A DNA stretch of 64,000 nt from assembly GCF_000520955.1 (NCBI RefSeq), contig NZ_JACC01000010.1, positions 62,001-126,000 of the forward strand. The letters run 5' to 3'. A model generated the notes under the pieces. It made no database searches and was not told where the DNA came from. It saw only the letters and a program-made list of their open reading frames with translations. Shown one piece after another: positions 27,667 to 37,951 of the stretch. The first letter of the stretch is position 1. Each line of letters begins with the position of its first letter. This stretch comes from Aquimarina pacifica. GTDB taxonomy: Bacteria > Bacteroidota > Bacteroidia > Flavobacteriales > Flavobacteriaceae. Position numbers and translations under genes: made by a program.

Positions 27667-29799
27667 ATGAACAGAAAAAACATACAACATATACAATTAC
27701 CTAATGAAATAGATAATAGTTCTATTGATACTGAATCAATACATACTACTTCAGAAGGAATTGATCTTAAATCCTGGTACAATTTAGATGATATAAATAC
27801 TCTAGAACATTTAAATTTTTCTGCAGGTATCCCTCCATATTTACGTGGTCCCTATTCGACGATGTATGTTCGTAGACCATGGACTATACGGCAATATGCA
27901 GGATTTTCTACAGCAGAAGAAAGCAATGCTTTTTATCGCAGAAATCTTGCTGCTGGTCAAAAAGGGTTATCCGTAGCATTTGATTTGGCAACGCATCGCG
28001 GATATGATAGTGATCATGAACGTGTTTTTGGAGATGTAGGCATGGCCGGTGTTGCTATAGATACGGTTGAGGATATGAAAGTGCTATTTGATCAAATCCC
28101 TCTTGATAAAATGTCAGTGTCTATGACTATGAACGGTGCTGTTTTACCCATCATGGCATTCTATATTGTGGCTGCAGAAGAGCAAGGTGTAGATAAACGT
28201 ATGCTTTCAGGAACTATCCAGAATGATATTCTAAAAGAGTTTATGGTACGTAATACCTATATCTACCCTCCTACACCTTCGATGCGAATAATAGGAGATA
28301 TTTTTAAATATTGTTCAAAGGAAATGCCTAAATTTAATCCTATCAGTATATCTGGATACCATATGCAAGAAGCTGGCGCTACATGTGATATAGAACTAGC
28401 ATATACACTTGCAGATGGCATAGAATATGTAAAAAAAGGAATTGAAACTGGCATGGATATAGATGACTTTGCGCCACGTCTTTCTTTCTTTTGGGCCATC
28501 GGAATGAATCATTTTATGGAAATCGCCAAAATGCGAGCAGCAAGAATGTTATGGGCCAAACTAATTAAACAATTCAACCCTAAAAACCCTAAATCTCTTA
28601 TGCTGAGAACTCACTGTCAAACCAGTGGATGGAGTCTTACAGCACAGGATCCTTTTAATAATGTAGCTCGTACTTGTATAGAAGCAAGTGCTGCCGCATT
28701 CGGAGGCACACAAAGCCTGCACACCAATGCTCTTGATGAAGCAATTGCATTACCCACAGATTTTTCGGCAAGAATTGCTAGAAATACGCAAATCTATTTA
28801 CAAGAAGAAACAGAGATTAATCGCACAGTAGACCCTTGGGCCGGAAGTTATTATATTGAGTCCTTAACAAATGAAATTGCAGAAAAGGCGTGGAAACTTA
28901 TTGAAGAAGTTGCAGATCTCGGTGGTATGACCAAAGCAATCGAAGCAGGAATTCCTAAAATGAGAATTGAAGAAGCCGCTGCACGCAAACAAGCACGAAT
29001 TGATAGTAAACAAGATGTGATTGTAGGAGTAAATAAATTCAAGTTAGAAAAGGAAGAAGCAATAAGTACATTAAAAGTAGATAATAATGCTGTTAGATCA
29101 CAGCAAATAGAAGGACTAAAAAAAGTAAAAGCACAGCGAAATAACGAAGTGGTACAAAAAGCATTAAACAATTTAACAAATGCAGCCACAAATGAAGATC
29201 AAAATTTACTAGCTTTAGCAATAGAAGCTGCAAGACAACGAGCAACATTAGGAGAAATTAGTGATGCCCTAGAAAAAGTCTTTGGAAGATATAAAGCAGA
29301 CATAAAATCATTTACAGGAGTGTATGCCAAAGAAATAAAAAACGATGAAGCTTTTAATAAGGCCCGAGAATTAGCGAATCAATTTGCCGAATTAGAAGGT
29401 AGAAGACCTCGGATTATGATTGCCAAAATGGGACAAGACGGTCATGATCGTGGGGCAAAAGTAGTTGCAACAAGTTATGCAGACATTGGTTTTGATGTAG
29501 ATATTGGTCCTCTATTTCAAACTCCAGAAGAAGCTGCCAAACAAGCAGTAGAAAACGATGTACATATCGTAGGAATATCATCACTTGCCGGCGGTCATAA
29601 AACCTTAGTACCACAAATTGTTGCTACACTCAAGAAATATCAAAGAGAAGATATTATGATTATTGTTGGGGGTGTAATTCCTCCTGATGATTATGAATAT
29701 TTGTACAATGCAGGAGCTGTAGCAATTTTCGGACCTGGAACAAAAATTAGTGATGCCGCAATCACAATATTAGAAATTTTGATTTCTACATTTGAGTAA
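27667..29799 (+). CDS. mutB: Methylmalonyl-CoA mutase, large (alpha) subunit
   Basis: 710 residues, the normal length. The catalytic barrel covers about 1-540, with [20 protein letters not shown] and [24 protein letters not shown] near the active site. The C-terminal B12 domain has D591-G-H593-D-R-G, where His 593 is the lower cobalt ligand, plus [12 protein letters not shown]. With MutA it interconverts (R)-methylmalonyl-CoA and succinyl-CoA using adenosylcobalamin. No B12 riboswitch or chaperone (MeaB) gene is in the window. Confidence 0.97.
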   Translation: MNRKNIQHIQLPNEIDNSSIDTESIHTTSEGIDLKSWYNLDDINTLEHLNFSAGIPPYLRGPYSTMYVRRPWTIRQYAGFSTAEESNAFYRRNLAAGQKGLSVAFDLATHRGYDSDHERVFGDVGMAGVAIDTVEDMKVLFDQIPLDKMSVSMTMNGAVLPIMAFYIVAAEEQGVDKRMLSGTIQNDILKEFMVRNTYIYPPTPSMRIIGDIFKYCSKEMPKFNPISISGYHMQEAGATCDIELAYTLADGIEYVKKGIETGMDIDDFAPRLSFFWAIGMNHFMEIAKMRAARMLWAKLIKQFNPKNPKSLMLRTHCQTSGWSLTAQDPFNNVARTCIEASAAAFGGTQSLHTNALDEAIALPTDFSARIARNTQIYLQEETEINRTVDPWAGSYYIESLTNEIAEKAWKLIEEVADLGGMTKAIEAGIPKMRIEEAAARKQARIDSKQDVIVGVNKFKLEKEEAISTLKVDNNAVRSQQIEGLKKVKAQRNNEVVQKALNNLTNAATNEDQNLLALAIEAARQRATLGEISDALEKVFGRYKADIKSFTGVYAKEIKNDEAFNKARELANQFAELEGRRPRIMIAKMGQDGHDRGAKVVATSYADIGFDVDIGPLFQTPEEAAKQAVENDVHIVGISSLAGGHKTLVPQIVATLKKYQREDIMIIVGGVIPPDDYEYLYNAGAVAIFGPGTKISDAAITILEILISTFE

Positions 29800-29865
29800 A
29801 ATGAAATAGTATGCATGAATACCATTTAAAAATAAGATAGTATCTTAGCTAACACACAAAAGCAT

Positions 29866-30747
29866 ATGAACTATAAAGATAAAATGCTCCGAGACGGAGC
29901 ACTAAAAGGAAAAAATATTGTTGTCACAGGTGGCGGAAGTGGATTAGGAAAATCAATGTCCAGGTACTTTTTAGAACTTGGTGCAAAGGTTGCCATTACT
30001 TCTCGTAATATTGAAAAGCTCAAAGGCACAGCAAAAGAACTCGAAGCAGAAACAGGAGGCACCTGTCTTCCTGTGCAATGCGACGTTAGAGAATACGATC
30101 AGGTAGAAAGTATGAGGGATCAAGTGCTAGAAGCTTTTGGTTCTGTAGATGTTTTACTTAATAATGCTGCCGGAAATTTTATTTCACCCACCGAACGTTT
30201 ATCGCATCGTGCTTTTGATATTATTATAGACATTGTACTTAAAGGTACAAAGAACTGCACCTTAGCATTTGGCAAACACTGGATCAATACAAAATACACG
30301 AATACAGTTGTCCTAAATATTGTTACTACCTATGCTTGGACAGGATCAGCATATGTTGTTCCTAGTGCCACTGCAAAAGCTGGTGTCTTAGCAATGACAA
30401 GATCTCTGGGAGTAGAATGGGCAAAATACGGAATGCGTTTTAATGCCATTGCACCAGGGCCATTCCCAACAAAAGGAGCATGGGATCGCTTATTACCCGG
30501 AGAACTAAAAGATAAAATCGATATGGCAAAGCAAGTACCGTTGGCTCGTGTAGGAGACCATCAAGAACTTGCGAACTTAGCCGCATATCTTGTGTCTGAT
30601 TTTTCAGCATATGTAAATGGAGAAGTCGTTACTTTAGATGGAGGAGAATGGTTAAAAGGTGCCGGTCAATTTAACCTACTAGAGCAAATACCTGAAGAAA
30701 TGTGGGACCAACTAGAAGCAATGATAAGAGCCAAAAAAAATAAATAA
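29866..30747 (+). CDS. SDR oxidoreductase, 2,4-dienoyl-CoA reductase-like
   Basis: 293 residues of Rossmann fold: TGGGSGLG (21-28) and N99-N-A-A-G103. At the usual YxxxK position the sequence is S167-A-T-A-K171 (VVPSATAKAGVLAMTRSL). That arrangement is typical of the 2,4-dienoyl-CoA reductase branch, which places its catalytic Tyr elsewhere. Such enzymes reduce dienoyl-CoA during unsaturated fatty acid breakdown. It follows mutB by 66 bp, consistent with a fatty-acid / propionyl-CoA degradation unit, and is followed by a terminator. Confidence 0.85.
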   Translation: MNYKDKMLRDGALKGKNIVVTGGGSGLGKSMSRYFLELGAKVAITSRNIEKLKGTAKELEAETGGTCLPVQCDVREYDQVESMRDQVLEAFGSVDVLLNNAAGNFISPTERLSHRAFDIIIDIVLKGTKNCTLAFGKHWINTKYTNTVVLNIVTTYAWTGSAYVVPSATAKAGVLAMTRSLGVEWAKYGMRFNAIAPGPFPTKGAWDRLLPGELKDKIDMAKQVPLARVGDHQELANLAAYLVSDFSAYVNGEVVTLDGGEWLKGAGQFNLLEQIPEEMWDQLEAMIRAKKNK

Positions 30748-30776
30748 CTTTTTATATACAAACTACAAAGAACAGG

Positions 30777-30811
30777 TAGACCATCCTCATTCGAAGGTGG
30801 TCTATTTCTTT
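30777..30811 (+). terminator. Terminator after the dienoyl-CoA reductase-like gene
   Basis: Twelve-base arms (30777-30788, 30793-30804) pair with G-U pairs around a 4-nt loop, followed by TTTCTTT. Confidence 0.65.
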
Positions 30812-30830
30812 ACATAAAAGTGCACAAAAA

Positions 30831-32042
30831 ATGAACCTTAGAATTACCATTCTCTTTTTTTTACTAATAAATTATATTGCTGTATCACAAAATCAGTTTG
30901 AGCCTGGTACAGTATACTACCAAAATGGTACTGTAGAGAAAGGTTATATTCAATTTTTCCCTAAAGAAAGTAACCGTTTGTTATTCAAAAAAAGTGAAAC
31001 AGATGAGACACATACACTATCATCTAATCAAATTAAGTCATACATTTTCGAAAACTTCGATAAAAAATTCGTTTCAGAAAAAATTGATACGGATTTTTAT
31101 TTCTTAGAAGTATTGGTCGAAGGTACTGCTAATCTACTTTTCCTTAAAAATAACGGTACTAAAAGACGTTATTTTTTGAAGTCTAAAAAAACAGGATTAA
31201 AAGAATTAGATATCATATTAAGAAAAAATGAAGCACAGAATAAACAATTTAAATTAAAAAGGTACATCGGGATATTAAACCTTGAATTTAATGATTGCGA
31301 AAAAATAAAGAATAAACTAGATAACATAAAACTTATATCCTCTGATTTATCTACAATATTTATAGAATACAATAATTGCGTAGCAAAAACCACTTTTGTC
31401 TCTGAAAGAAAGCAAAGAAAAAACATTCATCAATTAGGTCTTGAAGCCGGTGCATATTATACTAAAGTAAAATCAAGAGGAACCTCTATTAGAGGAAAAG
31501 ATTTCGAAAGCTCAATTACCCCGTCAATCGGTTTGAATTACCTCTTTACTCCTACATCTATATCTTCAAGAATATCCCTTGTCGCAGGAGTATCATACAA
31601 TCAAATAAATACTGAAACCGCATATTATAGAAATGTACCTGTCTTGATAGGAGATTTCGAAACTTCGAAGATCACTCTTAAAACAATAAATTTTAAATTA
31701 GGTGGCATATATGGATTCAATGAATCCAGAAAAAAAATAAACCCATATCTGGGAATCTATTACATAAACAGTCTATTGTTAAATTCTGACCCGATAGATT
31801 CATATATAAGAATTGATACTACTGGAAATGAAAGCTTTTTGTACGAAGACTTTGTCGTCGAAACCCAAAAAATCACTTCTGGATTTGCGATAGAAATCGG
31901 GGCTAATCTCGTGCTTAATGAAAAAAATGAACTTACTGTCAAAATCGGTTATGAGCGTATTGGGGATTTTCTAAATTATTCGGGAGCTTCTTATCCAAGT
32001 GATTCGATTGCATTAAAATTTGGTTATAATTTTGATCTCTAA
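30831..32042 (+). CDS. Secreted protein with predicted outer-membrane beta-barrel
   Basis: 403 residues with a Sec signal peptide (cleavage near AVSQ, residue 20). The N-terminal half (20-190) is beta-rich and non-barrel, with a GTVYYQNGTVEKGYIQF opening seen in many flavobacterial proteins. From about residue 200 alternating hydrophobic strands (LGLEAGAYYTK, SRISLVAGVSYNQIN, FKLGGIYGFN, LTVKIGYERIGDF, IALKFGYNF) suggest an 8-12 stranded outer-membrane barrel. No function can be given. It follows a terminator, so it is probably transcribed separately. Confidence 0.72.
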   Translation: MNLRITILFFLLINYIAVSQNQFEPGTVYYQNGTVEKGYIQFFPKESNRLLFKKSETDETHTLSSNQIKSYIFENFDKKFVSEKIDTDFYFLEVLVEGTANLLFLKNNGTKRRYFLKSKKTGLKELDIILRKNEAQNKQFKLKRYIGILNLEFNDCEKIKNKLDNIKLISSDLSTIFIEYNNCVAKTTFVSERKQRKNIHQLGLEAGAYYTKVKSRGTSIRGKDFESSITPSIGLNYLFTPTSISSRISLVAGVSYNQINTETAYYRNVPVLIGDFETSKITLKTINFKLGGIYGFNESRKKINPYLGIYYINSLLLNSDPIDSYIRIDTTGNESFLYEDFVVETQKITSGFAIEIGANLVLNEKNELTVKIGYERIGDFLNYSGASYPSDSIALKFGYNFDL

Positions 32043-32214
32043 CACATAGTCATGCAAAGCGAAGGAAATAAATATCTTTTTTATTAACATCAAAAAAAGC
32101 ATCACTCACCATCTTTATTCAGGGGATAGTTTTTTTTATCAATACTGTTGATATTTTCATTTTTATAATATATAATAAATTGTATTTTTACCTTTCAAAT
32201 CCAAATCCCCACAT

Positions 32215-32979
32215 ATGGGTAAAATTATAGCAATTGCCAATCAAAAAGGAGGTGTTGGCAAAACCACTACCTCTGTAAACCTAGCAGCATCATTGGGTGT
32301 TCTAGAAAAAAAAGTGTTACTTATCGATGCTGATCCTCAAGCCAATGCGACATCAGGTCTAGGGCTAGATGTGGACACCATAGAAAAAGGAACGTATCAG
32401 ATTCTAGAACATACTGCACAACCAAAAGATGTTATTTTAGAGACCAGTTCTCCCAATGTACATATTATCCCTGCGCATATTGATCTGGTTGCCATAGAAA
32501 TTGAACTGGTAGACAAAGATCAACGAGAGTATATGATGAAAAGTGCAATAGAAGAACTAAAATCAGAATATGATTACATTCTCATTGACTGTGCGCCATC
32601 TCTTGGTCTACTTACCCTTAATGCACTAACGGCATCTGACTCTGTCGTAATACCCATACAGTGTGAATATTTTGCATTAGAAGGACTTGGTAAGCTTTTG
32701 AATACCATTAAGAGTGTTCAGAAAATACACAATAAGCAATTGGATATAGAAGGATTATTATTGACAATGTATGACTCAAGGTTAAGGTTATCAAATCAAG
32801 TGGTAGAAGAAGTTCAAAAACATTTTAATGAAATGGTCTTCAAAACTATTATCCAAAGAAACATACGTTTAAGTGAAGCTCCTAGTTATGGGCAAAGTAT
32901 AATTAACTATGATGCTTCTAGTAAAGGTGCCAGTAATTACTTAAGTTTGGCACAAGAAATTATAAAGAAAAATAGCTAA
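32215..32979 (+). CDS. parA: ParA-family chromosome partitioning ATPase
   Basis: 254 residues, the chromosomal Soj/ParA size. It has the deviant Walker A KGGVGKTT near the N-terminus, then DADPQANATSGLGL and DYILIDCAPSLGLLTLNAL (Walker B). It binds nucleoid DNA and moves the ParB-bound origin region. ParB starts 6 bp downstream. A chromosomal parA-parB pair usually lies near the replication origin, but no parS-like palindrome was spotted here. Confidence 0.96.
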   Translation: MGKIIAIANQKGGVGKTTTSVNLAASLGVLEKKVLLIDADPQANATSGLGLDVDTIEKGTYQILEHTAQPKDVILETSSPNVHIIPAHIDLVAIEIELVDKDQREYMMKSAIEELKSEYDYILIDCAPSLGLLTLNALTASDSVVIPIQCEYFALEGLGKLLNTIKSVQKIHNKQLDIEGLLLTMYDSRLRLSNQVVEEVQKHFNEMVFKTIIQRNIRLSEAPSYGQSIINYDASSKGASNYLSLAQEIIKKNS

Positions 32980-32985
32980 GGACTC

Positions 32986-33894
32986 ATGGCGAAGGCAACA
33001 AAGAAACAAGCACTAGGAAGAGGATTATCAGCACTTCTTAAGGACCCTGATAATGACATAAAATCAGTTGAAGATAAGAATGCAGATAAAGTAGTAGGTA
33101 ATATCATTGAGCTAGAATTAGAGAGCATCGATGTTAACCCTTTTCAACCGCGTACAAGTTTTAATGATGAAACATTAAGAGAATTAGCTACTTCTATTAA
33201 AGAGGTAGGGGTTATACAACCAATTACAGTTCGTAAATTAGATTTCAACAATTATCAACTTGTTAGTGGAGAGCGCCGTTTTAGAGCGTCAAAATTAGCT
33301 GGATTAAAATCTATACCTGCCTATATCAGAATTGCTAATGACCAAGAGTCATTGACAATGGCTTTGGTAGAAAATATTCAAAGACAAGATTTAGACCCAA
33401 TAGAAATAGCCCTATCATATCAACGTCTTATTGACGAAATAAGTCTGACTCAAGAACAACTTAGTGACCGAGTAGGAAAAAAAAGATCAACAATTGCAAA
33501 TTACCTTAGGTTATTAAAATTAGATCCTATTGTTCAAACTGGTATGCGAGACGGGTTTATATCAATGGGACACGGTAGAGCCCTAATTAATATAGAGGAC
33601 TCGCAACAACAACTGGACACCTATGAAATGGTTATTGGCAAATCATTATCAGTAAGAGAAACCGAGAAATTGGTAAAAGCTATCAACAATCCAAACGAAA
33701 GCGTAAGTGATACAGTTGCAACAACCAATCAATTACCGCGTCATATATCTAAAGGAATTAAAGATTTTTCAGAATATTTTGGCGCCAAGATCGATGTAAA
33801 AGTTTCAAGTAAAGGAAGCGGCAAGTTAATCATACCCTTTTCTTCTGAAGAAGATTTCAAACGTTTAAAGAAACTTATTAATAGTGAAGATTAA
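32986..33894 (+). CDS. parB: ParB-family chromosome partitioning protein
   Basis: 302 residues. The CTPase/ParB core shows INVNPFQPR-like VNPFQPRTSF, the conserved GERRFRASKLAGL and ENIQRQDLDPIE. A helix-turn-helix follows (SLTQEQLSDRVGKKRSTIANYLRLLKL), then a C-terminal dimer segment ending FKRLKKLI. It loads on parS and partners ParA from the adjacent gene. The GTG start of the next gene overlaps its stop by 11 bp. Confidence 0.96.
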   Translation: MAKATKKQALGRGLSALLKDPDNDIKSVEDKNADKVVGNIIELELESIDVNPFQPRTSFNDETLRELATSIKEVGVIQPITVRKLDFNNYQLVSGERRFRASKLAGLKSIPAYIRIANDQESLTMALVENIQRQDLDPIEIALSYQRLIDEISLTQEQLSDRVGKKRSTIANYLRLLKLDPIVQTGMRDGFISMGHGRALINIEDSQQQLDTYEMVIGKSLSVRETEKLVKAINNPNESVSDTVATTNQLPRHISKGIKDFSEYFGAKIDVKVSSKGSGKLIIPFSSEEDFKRLKKLINSED

Positions 33895-34489
33895 TTTTTT
33901 TTATATTGTTTTTTTTATAGTTTTTTCTATTCAAAATATTCTTTCACAGGAAAATGAAGAATTAAAAATTACCACAGAGGAGGTTCCTGTAAAAAAGAAA
34001 AAGAAAAGGGAGAGAAAAGAAAAAAAAGAAAAAGCTGTAGAGCCTTATGAACCATTGGCTCCTGCAAAAGCAGCTTTTTACTCAGCTGTTCTACCGGGTC
34101 TAGGGCAGGCATACACAAAAAAATACTGGAAAATACCAATTGTATATGCTGCAATAGGTACAGGTGTCTATACATATATCTACTATAACAATAATTATAA
34201 TAGGTTTAGAGATATTTATAAACGTCGTCTGGCAGGATATACTGATGATGAGTTTCCTAATGTCACAGATGATCAATTGATATCACTACAAGATTCTTTT
34301 AGACGTGATAAAGAATTATCTCTATTATTAACAGTAGGGTTGTATCTACTAAATATTGTAGATGCAAATGTTACAGCGCATCTAAAACAATTTAATGTAT
34401 CAGATGAACTTTCATTTAGACCCAAAATAAATTTTAATGAGTTTGATGCTCGACCAAATTATGGTCTATCGCTCAATTATGGTTTTTAA
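33884..34489 (+). CDS. DUF5683 domain membrane protein
   Basis: 201 residues from a GTG start that overlaps the parB stop by 11 bp. A signal-like N-terminus (ending near ILSQ, residue 22) is followed by a very basic Lys-rich stretch, then the DUF5683 signature AAFYSAVLPGLGQAYTKKYWKIPIVYAAIGTG with a second hydrophobic helix. Family function is unknown. The position between parB and dapB recurs in Flavobacteria as far as I recall. Confidence 0.85.
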   Translation: MKINFFYIVFFIVFSIQNILSQENEELKITTEEVPVKKKKKRERKEKKEKAVEPYEPLAPAKAAFYSAVLPGLGQAYTKKYWKIPIVYAAIGTGVYTYIYYNNNYNRFRDIYKRRLAGYTDDEFPNVTDDQLISLQDSFRRDKELSLLLTVGLYLLNIVDANVTAHLKQFNVSDELSFRPKINFNEFDARPNYGLSLNYGF

Positions 34490-34541
34490 AAAGAATTCGC
34501 ACCTTTCTAAAAACGAAATAACCACACACAACCACCAAATT

Positions 34542-35246
34542 ATGAAAATTGCACTACTAGGATATGGAAAAATGGGAAAAACCATAGAAAAAATTGCAAC
34601 CGAAAGAGGCCATACTATCGTACTAAAAGTTGATAAAAACGATACTACATATGATGTCTCAGTAGCCGATGTGGCTATTGATTTTAGTATTCCATCTGCT
34701 GCCGTAAACAATATAACAAATTGCTTCAATGCAGGCACACCCATTGTGTCGGGCACCACAGGATGGTTAGACAGTTATGATCACATAATTACATTATGCA
34801 AAGAAAAAAAAGGAGGATTTATTTATGCATCTAATTACAGTCTTGGTGTTAATCTTTTCTTTGAACTCAATAGAAAATTAGCCAAAATGATGAATCCATT
34901 AGAGGGATATGATATCACTATGGAAGAAATTCATCATACTGAGAAACTAGACGCTCCTAGTGGTACAGCAATAACCCTTGCTGAAGGCGTTATTGAAAAC
35001 ACAAAAAATGAGGCATGGGTACTAGATACGAATATAGTTGCTCAAAATACAATCCCAATCACTGCAAAACGCATCGAAAAAGTTCCAGGAACACATACCG
35101 TAACTTATGCGTCAGAAGTTGATAGCATCGAAATTAAACATACCGCCCATAATCGAAACGGTTTTGCTTTAGGAGCTGTAGTCGCTGCAGAATGGATTAA
35201 TGGAAAAACTGGGATTTTTAGCATGAAAGATGTTTTAGGTTTATAA
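34542..35246 (+). CDS. dapB: 4-hydroxy-tetrahydrodipicolinate reductase
   Basis: About 234 residues from ATG at 34542; the longer frame from 34437 runs through the upstream gene and is not used. It opens with the nucleotide-binding MKIALLGYGKMGKTIE. Family motifs are SGTTGW, ASNYSLGVNLFFEL and EIHHTEKLDAPSGTA, the last holding the catalytic His-Lys pair. The enzyme makes tetrahydrodipicolinate for lysine and peptidoglycan precursors. Confidence 0.96.
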   Translation: MKIALLGYGKMGKTIEKIATERGHTIVLKVDKNDTTYDVSVADVAIDFSIPSAAVNNITNCFNAGTPIVSGTTGWLDSYDHIITLCKEKKGGFIYASNYSLGVNLFFELNRKLAKMMNPLEGYDITMEEIHHTEKLDAPSGTAITLAEGVIENTKNEAWVLDTNIVAQNTIPITAKRIEKVPGTHTVTYASEVDSIEIKHTAHNRNGFALGAVVAAEWINGKTGIFSMKDVLGL

Positions 35247-35297
35247 TAAAGTGTAACATTTTATCAATATCCCTTACTAATATTAAAAAAATACAAA

Positions 35298-36869
35298 ATG
35301 ACACTTACACAATGGTTTATTTTTTTCCTGATACTACAAGTGATTCACTTCTTAGGTACTTGGAAATTATATATAAAAGCAGGTAGAAAAGCATGGGAAG
35401 CTATTATTCCTGTATATAATGCTGTAATTTTAATGAAAATCATTAATAGACCATGGTGGTGGGTAATTCTTTTATTTGTTCCGGTTATTAATGTAATTAT
35501 GATTCCGGTAATATGGGTTGAAACCATAAGAAGTTTCGGAAAAAACACAACTACAGATACTATACTTGTGCTCGTAACTCTTGGTTTATATATCTATTAC
35601 ATCAATTATATGTTAGATGTAACATATATAGAAGACCGAAGCCTAAAACCTAGAACGTCTGCCGGAGAATGGACCAGTTCTATTTTATTTGCTGTCGTTG
35701 CAGCCACTATAGTACACACCTATTTCATGCAACCTTACACCATCCCAACAGGATCCTTAGAAAGAACACTTCTTGTGGGGGACTTCTTATTTGTAAGTAA
35801 GTTTCATTATGGTGCGAGAACTCCCATGACTGCTGTATCATTTCCAATGGTACACGATACTATTCCTAAATTAGGAGTAAAATCGTACTTAGAAAAACCA
35901 CAATATCCTTATTTCAGAATTCCTGGGTTTCAAAAAATAAAGCGCAATGATATTGTCGTATTTAGTTGGCCTGTTGATACCGTAAATGCTTTTCAACAGT
36001 GGGGAGACGGAAAATACCATTATAAACCTATTGATAAAAAATCAAATTATGTAAAGCGTTGTGTAGGAGTTCCCGGAGATTCTCTTTCGGTAGTAGATGG
36101 TTATGTGTATATTGATGGTAAACAAACAGAACTACCAGATCGAGCACAAATACAATTTTCATATATAGGTACCACAAAAGGAAGTAATTTTAATTTACAA
36201 AATCTATACAAACGTTACCACATTAAACCAAATGAGTTTGGTTATAACAACACTCAATTTAGCTCTGCGGGAATGACCAGTGAGGCTGCCTCTCAATTCA
36301 AAAATCATCCAAACGTAGCTAGTATTACTAGAAATATTACTCCCAAAGGAGTAAAAGATCCAAATATCTTCCCTAACAACAACAAACTACCTTGGAATAA
36401 TGACAATTTTGGCGCTATTTATATTCCAGAAGCTGGCAAAACTGTAAAAATGGATCTCAAAAGTTTTTCATTGTATCGTAGAATCATTGAGGTGTATGAG
36501 GGATCAGAAATGGGTATTGATAATAAACTGACTGTAAATGGAACCCAAGTATTGTTAAATGGATCTCCTATTGATAGCTATACTTTTAAGCAAGATTATT
36601 ATTGGATGATGGGAGATAATCGACATAACAGTGAAGACAGCCGAGCATGGGGATATGTTCCTGCAAATCACATTGTAGGAAAACCCGTTTTTGTATGGTT
36701 TAGTTTTGATACCAATGCAAAAGGTCTTTTTAATAAAATAAGATGGGAACGAATGTTTACTACTGTGGGCGGAAATGGAGAGCCTACATCTTATTTTAGA
36801 TATTTCCTTATTCTATTAGTAGGTTGGATAATTTTTAATCAATACAGAAAAAGAAAGAAAGCGGCTTAA
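35298..36869 (+). CDS. lepB: Signal peptidase I, large Bacteroidota form
   Basis: 523 residues, far longer than E. coli LepB (about 320) because of an N-terminal membrane extension and a big insertion. About four hydrophobic helices come before the catalytic part. The catalytic Ser is S153 in TGSLERTLLVGDF; the general base Lys is K253 in NYVKRCVGVPGDS. The final box GDNRHNSEDSRAWG matches the family. It cleaves Sec signal peptides on the periplasmic side. A C-terminal transmembrane helix is present. It belongs to the parA to wbqC run. Confidence 0.95.
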   Translation: MTLTQWFIFFLILQVIHFLGTWKLYIKAGRKAWEAIIPVYNAVILMKIINRPWWWVILLFVPVINVIMIPVIWVETIRSFGKNTTTDTILVLVTLGLYIYYINYMLDVTYIEDRSLKPRTSAGEWTSSILFAVVAATIVHTYFMQPYTIPTGSLERTLLVGDFLFVSKFHYGARTPMTAVSFPMVHDTIPKLGVKSYLEKPQYPYFRIPGFQKIKRNDIVVFSWPVDTVNAFQQWGDGKYHYKPIDKKSNYVKRCVGVPGDSLSVVDGYVYIDGKQTELPDRAQIQFSYIGTTKGSNFNLQNLYKRYHIKPNEFGYNNTQFSSAGMTSEAASQFKNHPNVASITRNITPKGVKDPNIFPNNNKLPWNNDNFGAIYIPEAGKTVKMDLKSFSLYRRIIEVYEGSEMGIDNKLTVNGTQVLLNGSPIDSYTFKQDYYWMMGDNRHNSEDSRAWGYVPANHIVGKPVFVWFSFDTNAKGLFNKIRWERMFTTVGGNGEPTSYFRYFLILLVGWIIFNQYRKRKKAA

Positions 36870-36928
36870 CACCGCTCTTTAATCTAACGCATAGAAAAGC
36901 AAAGAGAGACAATCCTTTTCTATGCGTT
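36861..36928 (+). terminator. Tandem hairpins after lepB
   Basis: GCGG-CCGC (36861-36875, overlapping the stop) is followed by TCTTT. A perfect 14-bp stem (36886-36899 with 36915-36928) around a 15-nt loop comes next. The second lacks a long T-run, so the termination strength is uncertain. Confidence 0.6.
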
Positions 36929-36955
36929 TGGTATTATTCAAATATTTTTGCGAGC

Positions 36956-37588
36956 TTGAAAACAACATTACTCCATCCTATGTATTTTGGATCTATTGCG
37001 CAATACGTTGCAATAGCACAATCAGATTCGGTAATTTTTGAAAATGAAGACAATTACCAAAAACAAACCTATCGCAATCGCACCTATATATATGGAGCTA
37101 ATGGTAAACTATTGTTAAGTATACCCATAAAACATAGTAAAAAAGGAATAAAGCAACTCTACCGTGATGTACAGATAGAAAATGAATTCCCTTGGCAGCA
37201 ATTACATTGGAAATCATTACAAACGGCCTATCGCACCTCTCCTTTTTTTGAATATTATGAGGATGAATTCGTTCATTTATTCAGAAAAAAAAGAACATTT
37301 CTTCTTGACTTTAATTACGAATGTATGCAAATATTACATGACTGTATGCAAATCGACATGACGGTTAATAAGACAAACGAATATATCAGGACTCCTGAAA
37401 ACATGACTGATTTAAGATCATTAGTAGATGCCAAAAAAGAGATAGAACATGACTTAGAACCTTACATTCAAGTTTTTGAAGATAAATATGGCTTTCTACC
37501 AAACATATCTATTCTCGATCTATTATTTAATGAAGGTACAAATGCATTGACTTATCTAGAAAATCAAAAGATTTTTAATGCTCTCTGA
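36956..37588 (+). CDS. WbqC-like family protein
   Basis: 210 residues from a TTG start at 36956; the next Met is inside the conserved opening (LLHPMYFGSIAQYVAIAQ), so TTG is favoured. Internal signatures QTYRNRTYIYGANGKLLLSIPI and WKSLQTAYRTSPFFEYYED identify the WbqC family, first named from O-antigen loci. The biochemical role is unknown. A TAnnTTTG match (TATTTTTG, 36943-36950) lies only 6 bp before the start, which would mean a leaderless or nearly leaderless transcript. Confidence 0.87.
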   Translation: MKTTLLHPMYFGSIAQYVAIAQSDSVIFENEDNYQKQTYRNRTYIYGANGKLLLSIPIKHSKKGIKQLYRDVQIENEFPWQQLHWKSLQTAYRTSPFFEYYEDEFVHLFRKKRTFLLDFNYECMQILHDCMQIDMTVNKTNEYIRTPENMTDLRSLVDAKKEIEHDLEPYIQVFEDKYGFLPNISILDLLFNEGTNALTYLENQKIFNAL

Positions 37589-37720
37589 AAACTCTCACAG
37601 TACATCGATTTGCTAACTATATACAACTCCATTCTCTTTAACCCCATGATACGTTTTCTAGTCTTTTTTAATATCAAATTCTAAATACTATATTTACCCA
37701 AAACTAATAAACTAATACGT

Positions 37721-37951
37721 ATGAGTACCGAACAATGGTTAAAAGAGAGAATTGCTGAAGAAACTGACTTACCAATTGACGAAATTTCATCTGACCAAGA
37801 ATTTACCACCTTTAATTTAGATTCTCTATCGATACTAACACTTGCCTTCGATCTGGAATCCAAACTTAATGTAAAAGAAATTGATCCTACGGTGTTTTCA
37901 GAATATAACACTATCAAAAAACTTGTATCATGGATAGAAAACCCCAAATAA
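37721..37951 (+). CDS. Acyl carrier protein of the P450/MBOAT cluster
   Basis: 76 residues, a stand-alone carrier protein. The phosphopantetheine attachment Ser is S35 in FNLDSLSIL, with the typical acidic helices around it. It is more divergent than a housekeeping FAS AcpP and more like specialised carriers such as DltC or those of secondary-metabolite pathways. The ATG of the P450 gene lies inside its last codons (22-bp overlap), implying translational coupling. It needs a phosphopantetheinyl transferase encoded elsewhere. No ligase gene for loading it is adjacent. Confidence 0.9.
   Translation: MSTEQWLKERIAEETDLPIDEISSDQEFTTFNLDSLSILTLAFDLESKLNVKEIDPTVFSEYNTIKKLVSWIENPK

Noticed and set aside
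28851..29189. 112-codon minus-strand frame inside mutB
   Set aside because: Antisense shadow of a well-supported gene.
26719..29865. Cobalamin riboswitch near the mutase genes
   Set aside because: The spacers are too short and AT-rich and lack the B12-box features.
32043..32214. parS site or cis-element upstream of parA
   Set aside because: No TGTTTCACGTGAAACA-like palindrome was spotted, and the promoter elements do not fit the expected spacing.
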